From Artocarpus heterophyllus (Eukaryota > Streptophyta > Magnoliopsida > Rosales > Moraceae), in the NCBI GenBank assembly GCA_025403435.1, contig CM046338.1:24326392-24390391 (forward strand): a DNA stretch of 64,000 bases. The letters are read 5' to 3'. The translations under genes and the position numbers were made by a program. Each line of letters opens with the position of its first letter. Position 1 is the stretch's first letter. Under the pieces are notes generated by a model. The model saw only the letters and a program-made list of their open reading frames with translations, had not been told where the DNA came from and ran no database searches. Below are positions 25,701 through 34,162 of this stretch, one piece after another.

Positions 25701-28700
25701 ATTCTTGAAGCAGACACAGATGCAGACTATGCAGGATCTCTGGTTGACAGGCGTTCCACAACAGGTTACTGCACATTCTTAGGTGGCAATCTAGTCACGT
25801 GGAGAAGCAAAAAACAAAATGTGGTAGCTCGGTCAAGTGCAGAAGCGGAATTCAGAGCAATGGCTCAAGGAGTATGTGAGTTACTATGGTTGAAGATCAT
25901 ACTTGAAGACCTCAAGGTAAAATGGGAGGAGCCTATGAGACTATACTGCGACAACAAGTCAACCATCAACATTGCTCATAATCCAGTACAGCATGACAGG
26001 ACAAAGCACATCGAGATTGACAGACACTTTATAAAGGAGAAGTTAGACAGCAAGTTAATCTGTACCCCTTATATACTTACAAAGGAACAACTTGTAGATG
26101 TGTTTACAAAGGGGCTTAATGGTCACAACTTCTCAATGATTATATCCAAGCTGGGAATGGATGATATCTATTCACCAGCTTGAGGGGGAGTGTTAGAAAG
26201 CTGGCAGGATTCTTTTAGGATAAGATTACTAATTTCTTGTAATTGATAGGACTGATTTCTTGTAATTGATAGGAGGATCTAATTTAGGAATAGAATATTT
26301 TTAGTTTTTTCCTGATTTTTTGCTTTTCCTGATTTTCTGCTTTTCCTGATTTTATGGCTTGGATTAGCAGCCAATGTACAATATATATGTGTACTCATTA
26401 TTCTGAAAATACAGTGAAAAGTATTCTCACATTTTCTGTCATAATGCCATTGTGAGAGGACAATTCCATTGGAGGATCGTGCAATTTCTAGGCCTAGGAA
26501 ATATTTAAGAGTCCGTAAGTCCTTGAGTTTGAATTGAGTGTGCAAAAGGCTCTTAAGAGAGTCAATGATGGCCATAGAAGGCCCTGTGATGATAATATCA
26601 TCCACATACACTAGTAATCCCACAAAATAAGCGCCTGAGCCTTTTTGTGAACAGAGAATAATCAGATTTAGATTGATTAAATTCAAATTGAATCAGTGAG
26701 CTAGAGAATTTAGAGTACCATTGTCTCAAAGCTTGTCTAAGACCATAAATATTTTGCAGTTTGCTGACCAACTTAGTTCCTGGTGGAATAGACTCCCCAT
26801 AACTGCCATACACTAGTGGAAGGTCCATGTATACTTCCTCAAATAGATCTCTATTCAGGAAAGCATTGTTGATATCCAATTGAGCCAGATTCCAGGATTG
26901 ACTTGGAGCCAAAGCCAACAACATTTTCACAGTCACGAGTTTAGCCATAGAGGAAAAAGTATCCATGAAATCTACACCTTCCTATTGAGTAAATCCTTTA
27001 GCCACCAACCAAGCTTTATACCTTTCAATGGAGCCATCAGATCAATGTTTAATCTTGTAGATCCACTTGCAACCAATGGTGTGTTTCCCATTTGGTAAGG
27101 GAATCACAGACCAAGCATGATTGGCTTCCATGGCATCTAATTTAGCTTGCATAGCTTCTCTCCAATGAGAAATTTAACAGCTCGGTGATAAAACTGTGGC
27201 TCAAATTGAGAGGACACAATTAGTGTGAAATGTTTATGTGATGGAGAGAGAATTATAGGTGATAAAGTTGGATAGGGGATAGGGCTAAGTAGAATTGTTA
27301 TTCTCATGAAAGGTAGAATGAGCAAGGCACAGTGGTAATTTTGTAAGCATGAAGGAGGCTTAGTAATTCTAGAAGATCTTCTAAGTTCATTGTGATCTAG
27401 ATTGTGTGGAGGTATAGGTTGAGTTTGATGAAGATGGGAATGTAGGGATTGAGATTGGGGTATAGAAGTGGATGTTGTGGGAGAAAGTGAAATAGGATCA
27501 TTTGTGGGTAGAGGTATTACCAGCTCAGGAAAAGGATCCTCCAAAGTTTCAATGAATTGAACCAAGTGAAATGGGAAGTTTTCTTCATGAAAAACATCCC
27601 TAGATATTAAAACTTCTTTGGACTAAAGATCTAACAATTTATGGCTTTTTATGCCACTGGGATATTCTAGAAACACACACCTAGCTTGAAGATGAAACTT
27701 AAGTCTATGAGCTGGTAAAGTAGATGCAAAAGTTAGACAACCAAAGACTCTGAATTGTGAAAAATCCACAGGCTTCTTGTATAGCATTTCAGTAAGGAGT
27801 CTTATTTTGCAGCACAAGGCTTGGTGTGCGGTTGATCAAATATGTGGCAATCAAAATGCACTCAGTCCAATAATAAATTAGAATTCTTGGATTGAAAATA
27901 TGAAGCACGTGCAACATTTAATAAATGTTGATGTTCCTCTCAACAACTGAGTTCTGTTGAGGTGTTTCAGCACAAGAAAATTGATGTAACACACCCTTTT
28001 CATTAAAGAAATCAGTAAAAGCTAATTCTCTAGCATTATCAGACCTGAAAATGTTTATCTTGCTGCCAAATTGTGTAGCAATTATATTGAAAAACTTGTG
28101 AATAACAACTGCTACATCAGACTTTTGCTTAAGCTAGAAAGTCCAGGTAAAACGACAGTAATCATCAACTAGAGTCACAAAATATCTATGGCTTGAGTAA
28201 GCTGTAATATGATAAGGTCCCCATATATCACAGTGAATCAACTCAAAGGGCATCTGAGACATTATTGTGAGATACAAAAGAAAATTGTCTTTGTTTAGCT
28301 AATGGACAAATACAACAAGGATCGTTGTGATCAAAACTTGAATGACTATAGTTCAACTGGGGCCTCGACAGTTCCAATTTTTTGGAAGAGAGATGTCGAA
28401 GCCTGCTATGCCAGATACGAGCTGATACAGTATTAACAAGAACATCTGATTCCTGGACCAAAGTGTTTGTGTCAAGTATGTACAGGTCAACCAACTGTTT
28501 ACCCTTGCCAATCATCCTCTTGCTGTGGAGTTCCTAAATCATAAATGTCCACAAAAAAATGTGACTGTAAGCTGGGAATTAACAGTAAGAACACACAAAA
28601 ACCAAGTTAAACTTGAACTGTGGAACAAAGAGGACATCCTCGAGGATCAAATGAGAACCAATCTTAATGTTCCCACTGAAATGAACATCTATGCTCAAAT

Positions 28701-31045
28701 GATTTGGCAATGTAACAGTGGAATTGGTAATTGGTTTCATAGATACAAAAGCAGCAGCATCACAACAAATATGTCGAGCAGCACCAGAATCAATTATCCA
28801 AAGTCTGGAAGAAGAAAGGATAGGATTGAGTGAATCTGAAAAGCAAGTACCTGTAGAGAATGAAGTTGTGGCTATGTCCTGGTGATCATTGGTTCTCACT
28901 TAGGCAACTAAATGACTGGAAAGCATAGTCATTAGTTGTTGGTATTGAGCGGTATTGAGATTCTGCAGGAAGTTTCCCATTCCACTGGTGTCATTATGAG
29001 CCTTATTCTCAATGCAAAGCTGACCAGTAACTTGATTGACATTAGCAGCTTGTTGAGAAGTTTCAAACGAGGTTTAATACCAGGGGGATAACCATGAAGT
29101 TTATAACATTTCTCAATAGTATGTCCATGGAAGTTACAACAAGTGCAAAAGGGTCTTTCTTTTGAATTTTGTAACCTCCATGTGCAGCAGTATCAGTGGC
29201 TGGTCGTTCTATAGATCTTTTGGAAGGATTAGCTTTCACAGCAAAGGCCATAGTATTAGGCAAGTCTGCAAGACCAGTGGTTGGAAGACCAATTGTTCTC
29301 TGGTGTTCCTCTTGAGAAATCAAGGAGAAGACTTTGTTAATCCGAGGGAGAGGATTCGTTAACAACAATTGACCTCTGACTTGAGCTTAAGAATCATTCA
29401 AGCCCATGAGGAAGGCTATGATGTATTCCATTTGATAATACAGGTTGAGTTTTTTAACTCCACCACAAGAGCATTTTCTACACATACAAACAGGTCGGAA
29501 ATTGCTCGGTTCTTCCCAGAGTGTTTTTAATTTTGTAAAGTAAACACTAACAAAATTCTGATCTTGATTATGATTAGCCAATTCATGACGCAATTGAAAA
29601 ATTCTCTATCCATTGCTCTGTTGGAACCGATCTTTGAGATCAAGCTAGATCGCACAAGCAAACTCTGAGAACATGATACTAGCACAAATCTCTTTGCACA
29701 CCGAATTGAGTATCCAAGAGATGACAACATTATCGTTTCTAATCCACAAGTTGAGAAGATTAAGGTCAGTACCTGCAAGTGTGGTGATTGAACCATCAAT
29801 AAACCCTAGCTTGGTCTTGATAGTAAGGGCAATTTGCGTTGCTCTGCTCCAGGAGGCATAGTTATCTCCTGTCAATGGTTGCAACACAAGAGTGAGGCCT
29901 CGATTGTCAGAATGATGAAGACAATACGGACTGGAGGGATCATCAATGGCAGACCGACCAGCAGCATCTATGACGGATCTACCAGTAGCAGCGATGAAAA
30001 TTCTTGAATCTGAAGCTTCCATGGAGGATCAAGTCGAGGACTGAGATAAGGAATCAGTGAAGAAGAAGAAGAATCGAAGAAGAAGAACTAATCAAGCAGT
30101 GAAAGATCAAACTGATACTATATTGAATCTGAGAACACTCTCAGAAGAAGAAAGAAAACAGAGAAAAGAAGCTGATGAACCCGAAATGAAGAGGGAAAAA
30201 TCTGAATGTTATTCAATTCAAAGTTGACCAAATGAAATGTTCCGGATCAACTTATATAGCTGAATAAGTTATAATTGTTTTGTACAAGTTGGCATTCCAA
30301 CTCAGCAAATACTAACTATTTAACAACTTGTTAACAAACTAAAACTAATTCTAACAAATTTATTCTAAAATAGCGCATAGAATGGTTTATCTCTTCAACT
30401 TGTATGCATGGTGCAATTGGTGTATCCACAATTAAATCTCTTCCAGTAAGTTGTCATTATAATGGTTTTTCTTGACTAATTATGTCATAAAAGGGTGACT
30501 AGATGTAGCCAAGTCAGCTAGCTCTCAAAATGTTTGCTTTTGAGCCTAAAAACTGTTTGGTCTAGTGGCATTGGGAGTTTGGGTGTGATGGGGCATTGGG
30601 GAGAGGTTGCGAGTTAATCCCACCTTTCATTGTGATAATAATAATAATCTGACTATTTTAGCTTCCATGGTTTTGAAATACAAGTGGCAGAGAAGCGATC
30701 TAATAACTAAAGGACAATGCCAGGGATCTCGTGTAATCTATCAAAATTTGTTTTACCAAGTGACGTGTTAATTGAGTTATTAATGATCTCCCTTTGTACT
30801 TCTCTATCAGGTTTCAAGCTGGAGAGACTTTATGAAATCCGGAAAGAAGGTGCGATAATGCTGTAGTTTTGGATGGGCAGTACTTGTTGTTGTTGTTGTT
30901 GTTTTAGTCGTCGTCGTCGTCTTCGTTGTTGTTGTTATCAATAATTCTTCAATTTCAGGTCAAGAAAGGAGAGATCCGACCTCCAAAGCTCAAAACAGAA
31001 GACCCCAACAAATCTTACGTTCAAAGGCCTGTAAAGAGAGGTTAA
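11954..31045 (+). CDS. DNAJC8: J-domain co-chaperone, DNAJC8/Spf31-like (9 exons, 246 aa)
   Basis: Exons rebuilt by hand: 11954-12042, 17317-17407, 17506-17566, 18883-18960, 19142-19215, 19981-20094, 20176-20283, 30811-30849, 30959-31045. All introns have GT..AG ends and the phases agree. The total is 741 nt including TAA, close to the 253 aa of human DNAJC8. The start [15 protein letters not shown] is followed by a J domain from about residue 39, with HPDK at 66-69. Next comes a charged, probably helical region rich in Lys and Glu ([28 protein letters not shown]). [11 protein letters not shown] segment and a basic tail ending VQRPVKRG close the protein. Family members are spliceosome-associated nuclear J proteins that would stimulate Hsp70; this role is inferred. 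No signal peptide or membrane segment is seen. Intron 1 (5.3 kb) and intron 7 (10.5 kb) are swollen by transposons, yet every splice site looks intact. Expression is untested. Confidence 0.93.
12077..12104. repeat. (GATT)7 microsatellite in intron 1
   Basis: Seven uninterrupted GATT units lie 35 bp after the exon 1 donor site. Confidence 0.95.
12167..12206. repeat. (AT)20 microsatellite in intron 1
   Basis: A pure AT dinucleotide run of about 40 bp. Probably length-polymorphic. Confidence 0.95.
13090..16400. repeat. Dispersed ATATCGATATTTTCATCATTG repeat family in intron 1
   Basis: The same AT-rich motif set (ATTTCCA, then a GATATTT core, then ATATTTTCATCATTG) appears at about 13678-13775 and 16316-16400 in one orientation. 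A reverse-complement version lies at about 13090-13185, and related pieces lie at 15650-15785. The copies bracket the LINE-like relic, which suggests remnants of one composite element. No exact termini or target duplication could be set. Confidence 0.45.
13645..15130 (-). pseudogene. LINE ORF1-like relic (DUF4283 + CCHC zinc knuckle)
   Basis: Antisense within intron 1. The right part (15121-14933) has [20 protein letters not shown], which resembles the DUF4283 domain of plant non-LTR retrotransposon ORF1 proteins. About 320 bp further along the same strand, [22 protein letters not shown] gives an intact C-X2-C-X4-H-X4-C knuckle, as in zf-CCHC_4 of the same proteins. The remainder (14133-13876) is a low-similarity tail. 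Frameshifts and stops separate the parts. No endonuclease or reverse transcriptase was seen, so it is a fragment, or a relic of a LINE-derived host gene. Confidence 0.6.
16398..16610. other. GC-rich block inside intron 1
   Basis: Roughly 200 bp of conspicuously GC-rich, CG-containing DNA (GCGACGCGACACG, TAGCGCGCCGACGG) sits in an AT-rich intron. It lies immediately right of the last ATATCGAT repeat. It could be the 5' leader of the antisense LINE-like relic, since LINE 5' regions are often GC-rich; this is inference. Confidence 0.35.
19688..19718. repeat. Poly(T) tract in intron 5
   Basis: About 31 uninterrupted T residues. A TA-rich tract follows at 19849-19887, about 100 bp before the exon 6 acceptor. 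Both create spurious ORFs on each strand. Confidence 0.9.
19849..19887. repeat. (TA)n tract in intron 5
   Basis: TA repeats are interrupted by AGATATA, giving a short self-complementary stretch. Confidence 0.9.
20332..20587 (-). repeat. 3' LTR of outer copia element
   Basis: The direct repeat partner is at 30119-30374. Both share the blocks GAATCTGAGAACACTCT, GAAAAATCTGAATG, GTTATAATTGTTTTG and TTTAACAACTTGTTAAC. The left edge lies only 48 bp after the exon 7 donor. Confidence 0.88.
20600..21387 (-). pseudogene. Outer copia pol, RT C-terminal end and RNase H
   Basis: The minus strand carries the RT tail ([18 protein letters not shown]) and RNase H with [15 protein letters not shown], then [31 protein letters not shown] and FLFCDN. 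A stop follows CDN, after which [10 protein letters not shown] and a DMFTKALP block are still readable. The RNase H core aspartates and the STEAE-like glutamate are visible. The segment continues the reverse transcriptase that breaks off at 26442. Confidence 0.88.
21388..21635 (+). repeat. 5' LTR of inner copia element
   Basis: Begins TGTTAGAAAGCTGG and ends ATTTTCTGTCA. Compared with the 3' LTR it has about five substitutions. It also has an extra segment of about 18 bp containing CCCTTGATAGGAG and lacks a CTGATTTTCTGCTTTTC repeat. Confidence 0.95.
21636..21648 (+). other. Primer-binding site (tRNA-iMet type)
   Basis: TGGTATCAGAGCC follows the LTR end directly. This is the classic complement of the 3' end of initiator methionine tRNA used by plant copia elements. 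Confidence 0.93.
21799..22674 (+). pseudogene. Inner copia gag (291 aa, cut by premature stop)
   Basis: Starts [16 protein letters not shown]. The N-terminal copia gag region has [20 protein letters not shown] (residues ~32-51), and the central gag helical domain has [20 protein letters not shown]. Near the C-terminus an intact CCHC knuckle [15 protein letters not shown] is present. A TAA at 22672-22674 ends the frame; codons after it remain copia-like in the same frame until about 22850. This suggests one nonsense mutation in an originally continuous gag-pol frame. It would form the retrotransposon particle. Confidence 0.9.
22675..26183 (+). pseudogene. Inner copia pol: protease, integrase, RT, RNase H (disabled)
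   Basis: Protease with DSGATDHM near 22910 lies in another frame than gag. Frame jumps follow near 23085-23370. From 23367 one frame holds integrase ([38 protein letters not shown]: the D,D,E set is present), interrupted by TAG at 23871. RT follows, with [35 protein letters not shown] and the YVDDIIVTG catalytic loop near 25230. A second TAG occurs at 25608. RNase H is intact beyond it ([47 protein letters not shown]), ending DDIYSPA at 26183. Catalytic residues look preserved, so disabling changes are recent and few. Confidence 0.93.
26180..26190 (+). other. Polypurine tract of inner copia element
   Basis: TTGAGGGGGAG directly precedes the TGTTAG start of the 3' LTR, the usual plus-strand priming site. 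Confidence 0.9.
26191..26441 (+). repeat. 3' LTR of inner copia element
   Basis: Partner of 21388-21635 with the same TGTTAG and TGTCA ends. It carries one extra copy of a 17-bp CTGATTTT/TGCTTTTC unit and lacks the 18-bp segment seen in the 5' copy. Confidence 0.95.
26442..28899 (-). pseudogene. Outer copia pol: protease, integrase and RT N-terminal part
   Basis: On the minus strand, protease [14 protein letters not shown] is near 28790. GAG_pre-integrase with [15 protein letters not shown] and [12 protein letters not shown] follows at 28515-28243. Integrase (28250-27820) shows [17 protein letters not shown] and [10 protein letters not shown], again the D,D,E set, though an in-frame stop lies near 28135. 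The connecting region (27817-27137) has the copia [11 protein letters not shown] motif. RT has [25 protein letters not shown] in pieces and YVDDIIITG near 26600. Several stops and frame changes show it is dead. The frame is cut at 26442 by the inner element and continues at 21382. Confidence 0.9.
28900..30022 (-). pseudogene. Outer copia gag
   Basis: Begins [16 protein letters not shown] at 30022. The conserved [16 protein letters not shown] and [17 protein letters not shown] stretch follows, typical of copia gag N-termini. Next come [27 protein letters not shown] and a CCHC knuckle ([14 protein letters not shown]) near 29115-29150, followed by YKLHGYPPG. Frames change at least twice before the knuckle, so it is a pseudogene. 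Confidence 0.88.
30119..30374 (-). repeat. 5' LTR of outer copia element
   Basis: Partner of 20332-20587. Inside it, on the minus strand, TAGTATCAG follows the LTR end and resembles a decayed initiator-Met primer-binding site. About 436 bp of host intron separates the LTR from exon 8. Confidence 0.85.
30883..30937. repeat. TTG/TCG triplet repeats in intron 8
   Basis: Runs of TTG, then TCG, then TTG again, within the 109-bp intron between exons 8 and 9. It replaces a normal pyrimidine tract yet leaves the TTTCAG acceptor intact. Confidence 0.85.
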
Positions 31046-31326
31046 TTGATTTGAGCCTTTATTGGGGCTTAGGAAAGCTGCAGATGTAGGAGAATTTGTA
31101 TCGGTGTTCTTCTGGTGTTTTAACAAAACTATCACTTATTGTGCTTACTTGAGACGTGATAGTATTGATCTCTCTGTACGTCATTAAGACGAAAACCCCT
31201 CTAAGGAATCTTATGCAACAAGAGTTAACAATGGATCTTCAAGTACTGTGAGCTTCTTAACATTCATAGATAACCTTTTTTGGCCAACAAAAAGGGGAGA
31301 CGCCATTGCTGAAAGTACTTAAAATT
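31046..31326 (+). other. Probable 3' UTR of the DNAJC8-like gene
   Basis: Non-coding sequence after the TAA. No canonical AATAAA was found before the tandem repeats begin near 31327, so the cleavage site is unknown. Confidence 0.4.
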
Positions 31327-31901
31327 AATCAATCATTGCAAGTGTTCAAGAAAAGATTGTAGTATATAAAAGGCTTACAGATCTAGGGGGTGTAAATCTA
31401 GTTGGCATTTGGTCTAGTTCTTGACTACTATCTCATTTACTATTTTTGGACAAACAAAACAACTAATCCTTGCTTTTACCAAAACATATGGAGGATTTCT
31501 TCATTGTTTTTTTTATCCCCCTTAATTAACGTGCACCTTTGCAAGGGAGGAAAAAATAAGCGAGTTTCATCTCTTTTGAAACACCTCTTATTTAATGGCA
31601 GGATCTTCTGCTTGAGACGAAAATAAATATATCGTTGGTATCGATCTTTATCCAGCTATAACTTCCTTATTAAGCAATTGGAAGTTAGAAATCAAATTAT
31701 ATTGAGAACCACAATCAAATCGAAATTTGAATAAATGAAACTCACAACTACCGTAGATTGAGATCTAAACATGCATCTTCATTCATAATGAGAAGAAAAA
31801 TTACATAAATGATTAAAATAAAATAAAATAAAATTAGTGATGGACGTTGGAGTTTAAGGTGAGGAGGAGAGAAGAAAAGCAAGAGATTCTATTTGTAATT
31901 A
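31327..31901. repeat. Tandem repeat unit A (~575 bp)
   Basis: First of three related units. Shared landmarks: GCAAKTGTTC, AAAAGGCTTMCAGATCTAGG, CTTTTACCAAAACAT, CTTTTGAAAC, TTGAGACGAAA, ATTGAGAACCACAATC and GATGGACGTTGGAGTTTAAG. No ORF of note and no similarity recognised. Confidence 0.85.
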
Positions 31902-32319
31902 ATTAATCCCTGCAATTGTTCATCGAGAAAGACAGTAACATGTAAAAGGCTTCCAGATCTAGGGGTGTAAATATGATTGAAATCTTTTCTAGTTCTTGCG
32001 TATTATCTCTTAAATAACCAAATAAAACAATTAGTCCATGCTTTTACCAAAACATTAGGAAGACTGCTGCATTTTTTTTTTTTTCCCAATTAGCGTGCAC
32101 GTAGCTGTGTAAGGGAGGCAAAGATCAAGCTTGCAATTAGTTTCGACTCTTTTGAAACCCCTCTTACTTAAGTGCAGGTTCTTCCACTTGAGACGAAACT
32201 AGATATATTGTTGATATCAATATATATCTAGCTGTAACTTCCTTATTTAGCCATTGGAAACTAGAGATCAAATTAAATTGAGAGCCACAATCAAATCGAA
32301 ATTTGAATAAATGAAGCTC
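31902..32319. repeat. Tandem repeat unit B, left part
   Basis: The second copy runs to AATTTGAATAAATGAAGCTC. Here it is cut by the copia element at 32320-39089; the rest is at 39090-39243. The two parts sum to about 572 bp, matching the period. Confidence 0.85.
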
Positions 32320-32773
32320 GGAATAAATCCAATATATGAGTTAATGTATTAAATAAATGTATATTAAACGCTATCAGATAAGGTTGTCCAATTAAAGTGA
32401 TCAATTTAGATTTTGGGCTTTTATTGCCTTATTTAAGTGTGGGCGTGTAGAGACCAAAATATAAGTACTGATTTTATGATGGGTTAAATTAATAATTAAG
32501 GATAACTGTTAGGGTTAACAGTTATATAAAGAGGTTGTGGTCCCCAAATTAGTACATACCTTATTTTTCTGCCACCAATCTATAGAAAGAATACAATGCA
32601 TGCTTTGAAGAATGACTTACGTAGTAGACTTAGATGATCCTCAACCTATATTCAGGAATCACATCATAATCAATGGTTTCTTGTTAGCTTTTGAATTTTA
32701 TTAATTATCTCGGGTATTTGACATGGATGATCCTGGTTGATGATGGTCTTCATCATAATATTTTGTTCTAACG
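32320..32773 (+). repeat. 5' LTR of copia element in unit B
   Basis: It pairs with 38665-39089 along its length (GCTATCAGATAAGG, GATAACTGTTAGGGTTA, ATCACATCATAATCAATGG). It contains about 30 extra bases near 32570-32610 that are absent from the other LTR. Confidence 0.88.
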
Positions 32774-33179
32774 AATAGTATTCAGAGCCTATTCATATTA
32801 AATCGTAAGGAATTAATAATTTTCTAGATGTAATTTTAGTAAAAAAATTTCAAATTTAACAATCTATGTTTTTTCTGAATTGTTGAATTTGACGACAAAT
32901 TTAGAGATTTTTTAGTTTACTCATTTGGGGAATACATAATTGTGTTCACATTGTTATGAATATTGGATTATATATATGTGTGTAAATACAATTATAAGAT
33001 GCAACCGGAATTATGTATGTATAATATATATCTTTCTTTTGGTTGTTCACGATTTTCATTCGAATTCAGGATTCTTTATATATATATATATATATTGTAA
33101 ATGAAATCATTATTTTGAATGAATTCGTGATAATATGAACGGCAAATGTGCCGACCTTATATATATATATATATATATT

Positions 33180-33700
33180 CAGTTATCCAGAAACTTTTTT
33201 TCTTTTGATATTATTTACAGCAGTTGGCTGCCGAGATGAAACAAAAAAAAAGGGGGGGGCGCTGTGAGGTTTTGACCGGCTGTTGGCCTTGCCACCACAT
33301 GCCGCACTGGCTGGAGGAGAACTCCGCAGCCATGGCCGCCTGCATAATCTCCTCCTAGGATCTTTTGACCCATAAGTGTTTTTTTTTTTTTTGGTTTCAA
33401 GTACTGGGTTCCAGCCCAGAACAAAGGTCAATTACACTAGCCCAATTGGGCCCCTAACCAGAAAAGGACCTAGGGGTTAAACCCTTGGATGACCAACAAG
33501 AAGGGAAAAAAAAAAAAAAAGAAGATGTCATAGGCTGATCCTGTGACACAAAGAAGAAAAAAAAAAAGGGGAGTGGAGGCTGGTTTAGGATCCGGGTTAA
33601 GTCCACTCGACCCGGTCCAGCCCCCAACCTGTCAAGCTTGACCACTCAAGTTAACCAATTGACTTTGACCAAGCTGGCTTTTAACCGAAATTTTTAATTT
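33180..33700. other. GC-rich block with homopolymer runs in copia leader
   Basis: A compositionally foreign stretch lies between primer-binding site and gag. It has G8, A15 and T14 runs, GGGCCCC and CCGGGTTAAGTCCACTCG. Two (TA)n tracts (33077-33095, 33158-33178) lie just left of it. It may be a separate insertion in the leader; no terminal repeats were identified. Confidence 0.4.
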
Positions 33701-34162
33701 TTTATTTTAATTTTTGTCATTTTTTGTGTAATTTTAAATTCAAATATTGATATTTTATATATATTTTGAGATGAATTAATTGAAGCAACATGTCACCAAA
33801 GTGGCCTCTCTTGTGAAAATTAATTTGTTTTGGAATATAAACAGGTTGTGTCCATGTAACTTATGTAAATATAGACCGGCCCAAAGGAAAGTCAATATTT
33901 GACAGAATTACATGTACACCTATGGTAATAAACATGTGATGATTATATGGTTTTACATGCAAACAATAAAACAACCCAAAGGAAGATTTATTGTTTGACA
34001 TGTTCTCATTGTCAGTGTTTGATTACTACACCAAGATATCACTTACAAGTTAATATTTCTGTCCAAAAACTAATTGTTAATGGAGTGTCTAGTATCTTGA
34101 GACGGGGTTATCGTTATTTGGATTTATTATTGTTATTTTGGATTCTTATGTGAGCTTGTTTT

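Larger units (their letters stand above)
21388..26441 (+). mobile_element. Inner Ty1/copia retrotransposon, sense, nested in outer element
   Basis: A 5,054-bp element with TGTTAG..TGTCA LTRs of 248 bp (21388-21635) and 251 bp (26191-26441). A perfect initiator-Met-type primer-binding site touches the 5' LTR, and a TTGAGGGGGAG polypurine tract touches the 3' LTR. The flanking pentamers TACTG (21383-21387) and TAATG (26442-26446) match at four of five bases, as an aged target duplication. Gag and pol are readable but carry stops and frameshifts, so it is not autonomous. Orientation is the same as the host gene. Copia lineage was not assigned. Confidence 0.95.
20332..30374 (-). mobile_element. 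Outer Ty1/copia retrotransposon, antisense in intron 7
   Basis: Terminal repeats of about 255 bp at 20332-20587 and 30119-30374 flank a minus-strand gag-protease-integrase-RT-RNase H order read right to left. A second element (21388-26441) splits it within reverse transcriptase; without that insertion it is about 5.0 kb. A GCATAG hexamer stands on both sides (20326-20331 and 30375-30380) as a candidate target duplication, but the LTR ends are not a clean TG..CA pair. The polypurine tract reads CTTGAGGGGGAG on the minus strand, next to the 20587 end. Hand comparison finds about 20 substitutions plus a 4-bp gap between LTRs, so it is older than the inner element. Confidence 0.92.

Noticed and set aside
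33183..33645. Overlapping minus-strand ORFs in a GC-rich block
   Set aside because: They translate homopolymer runs and lack any domain.
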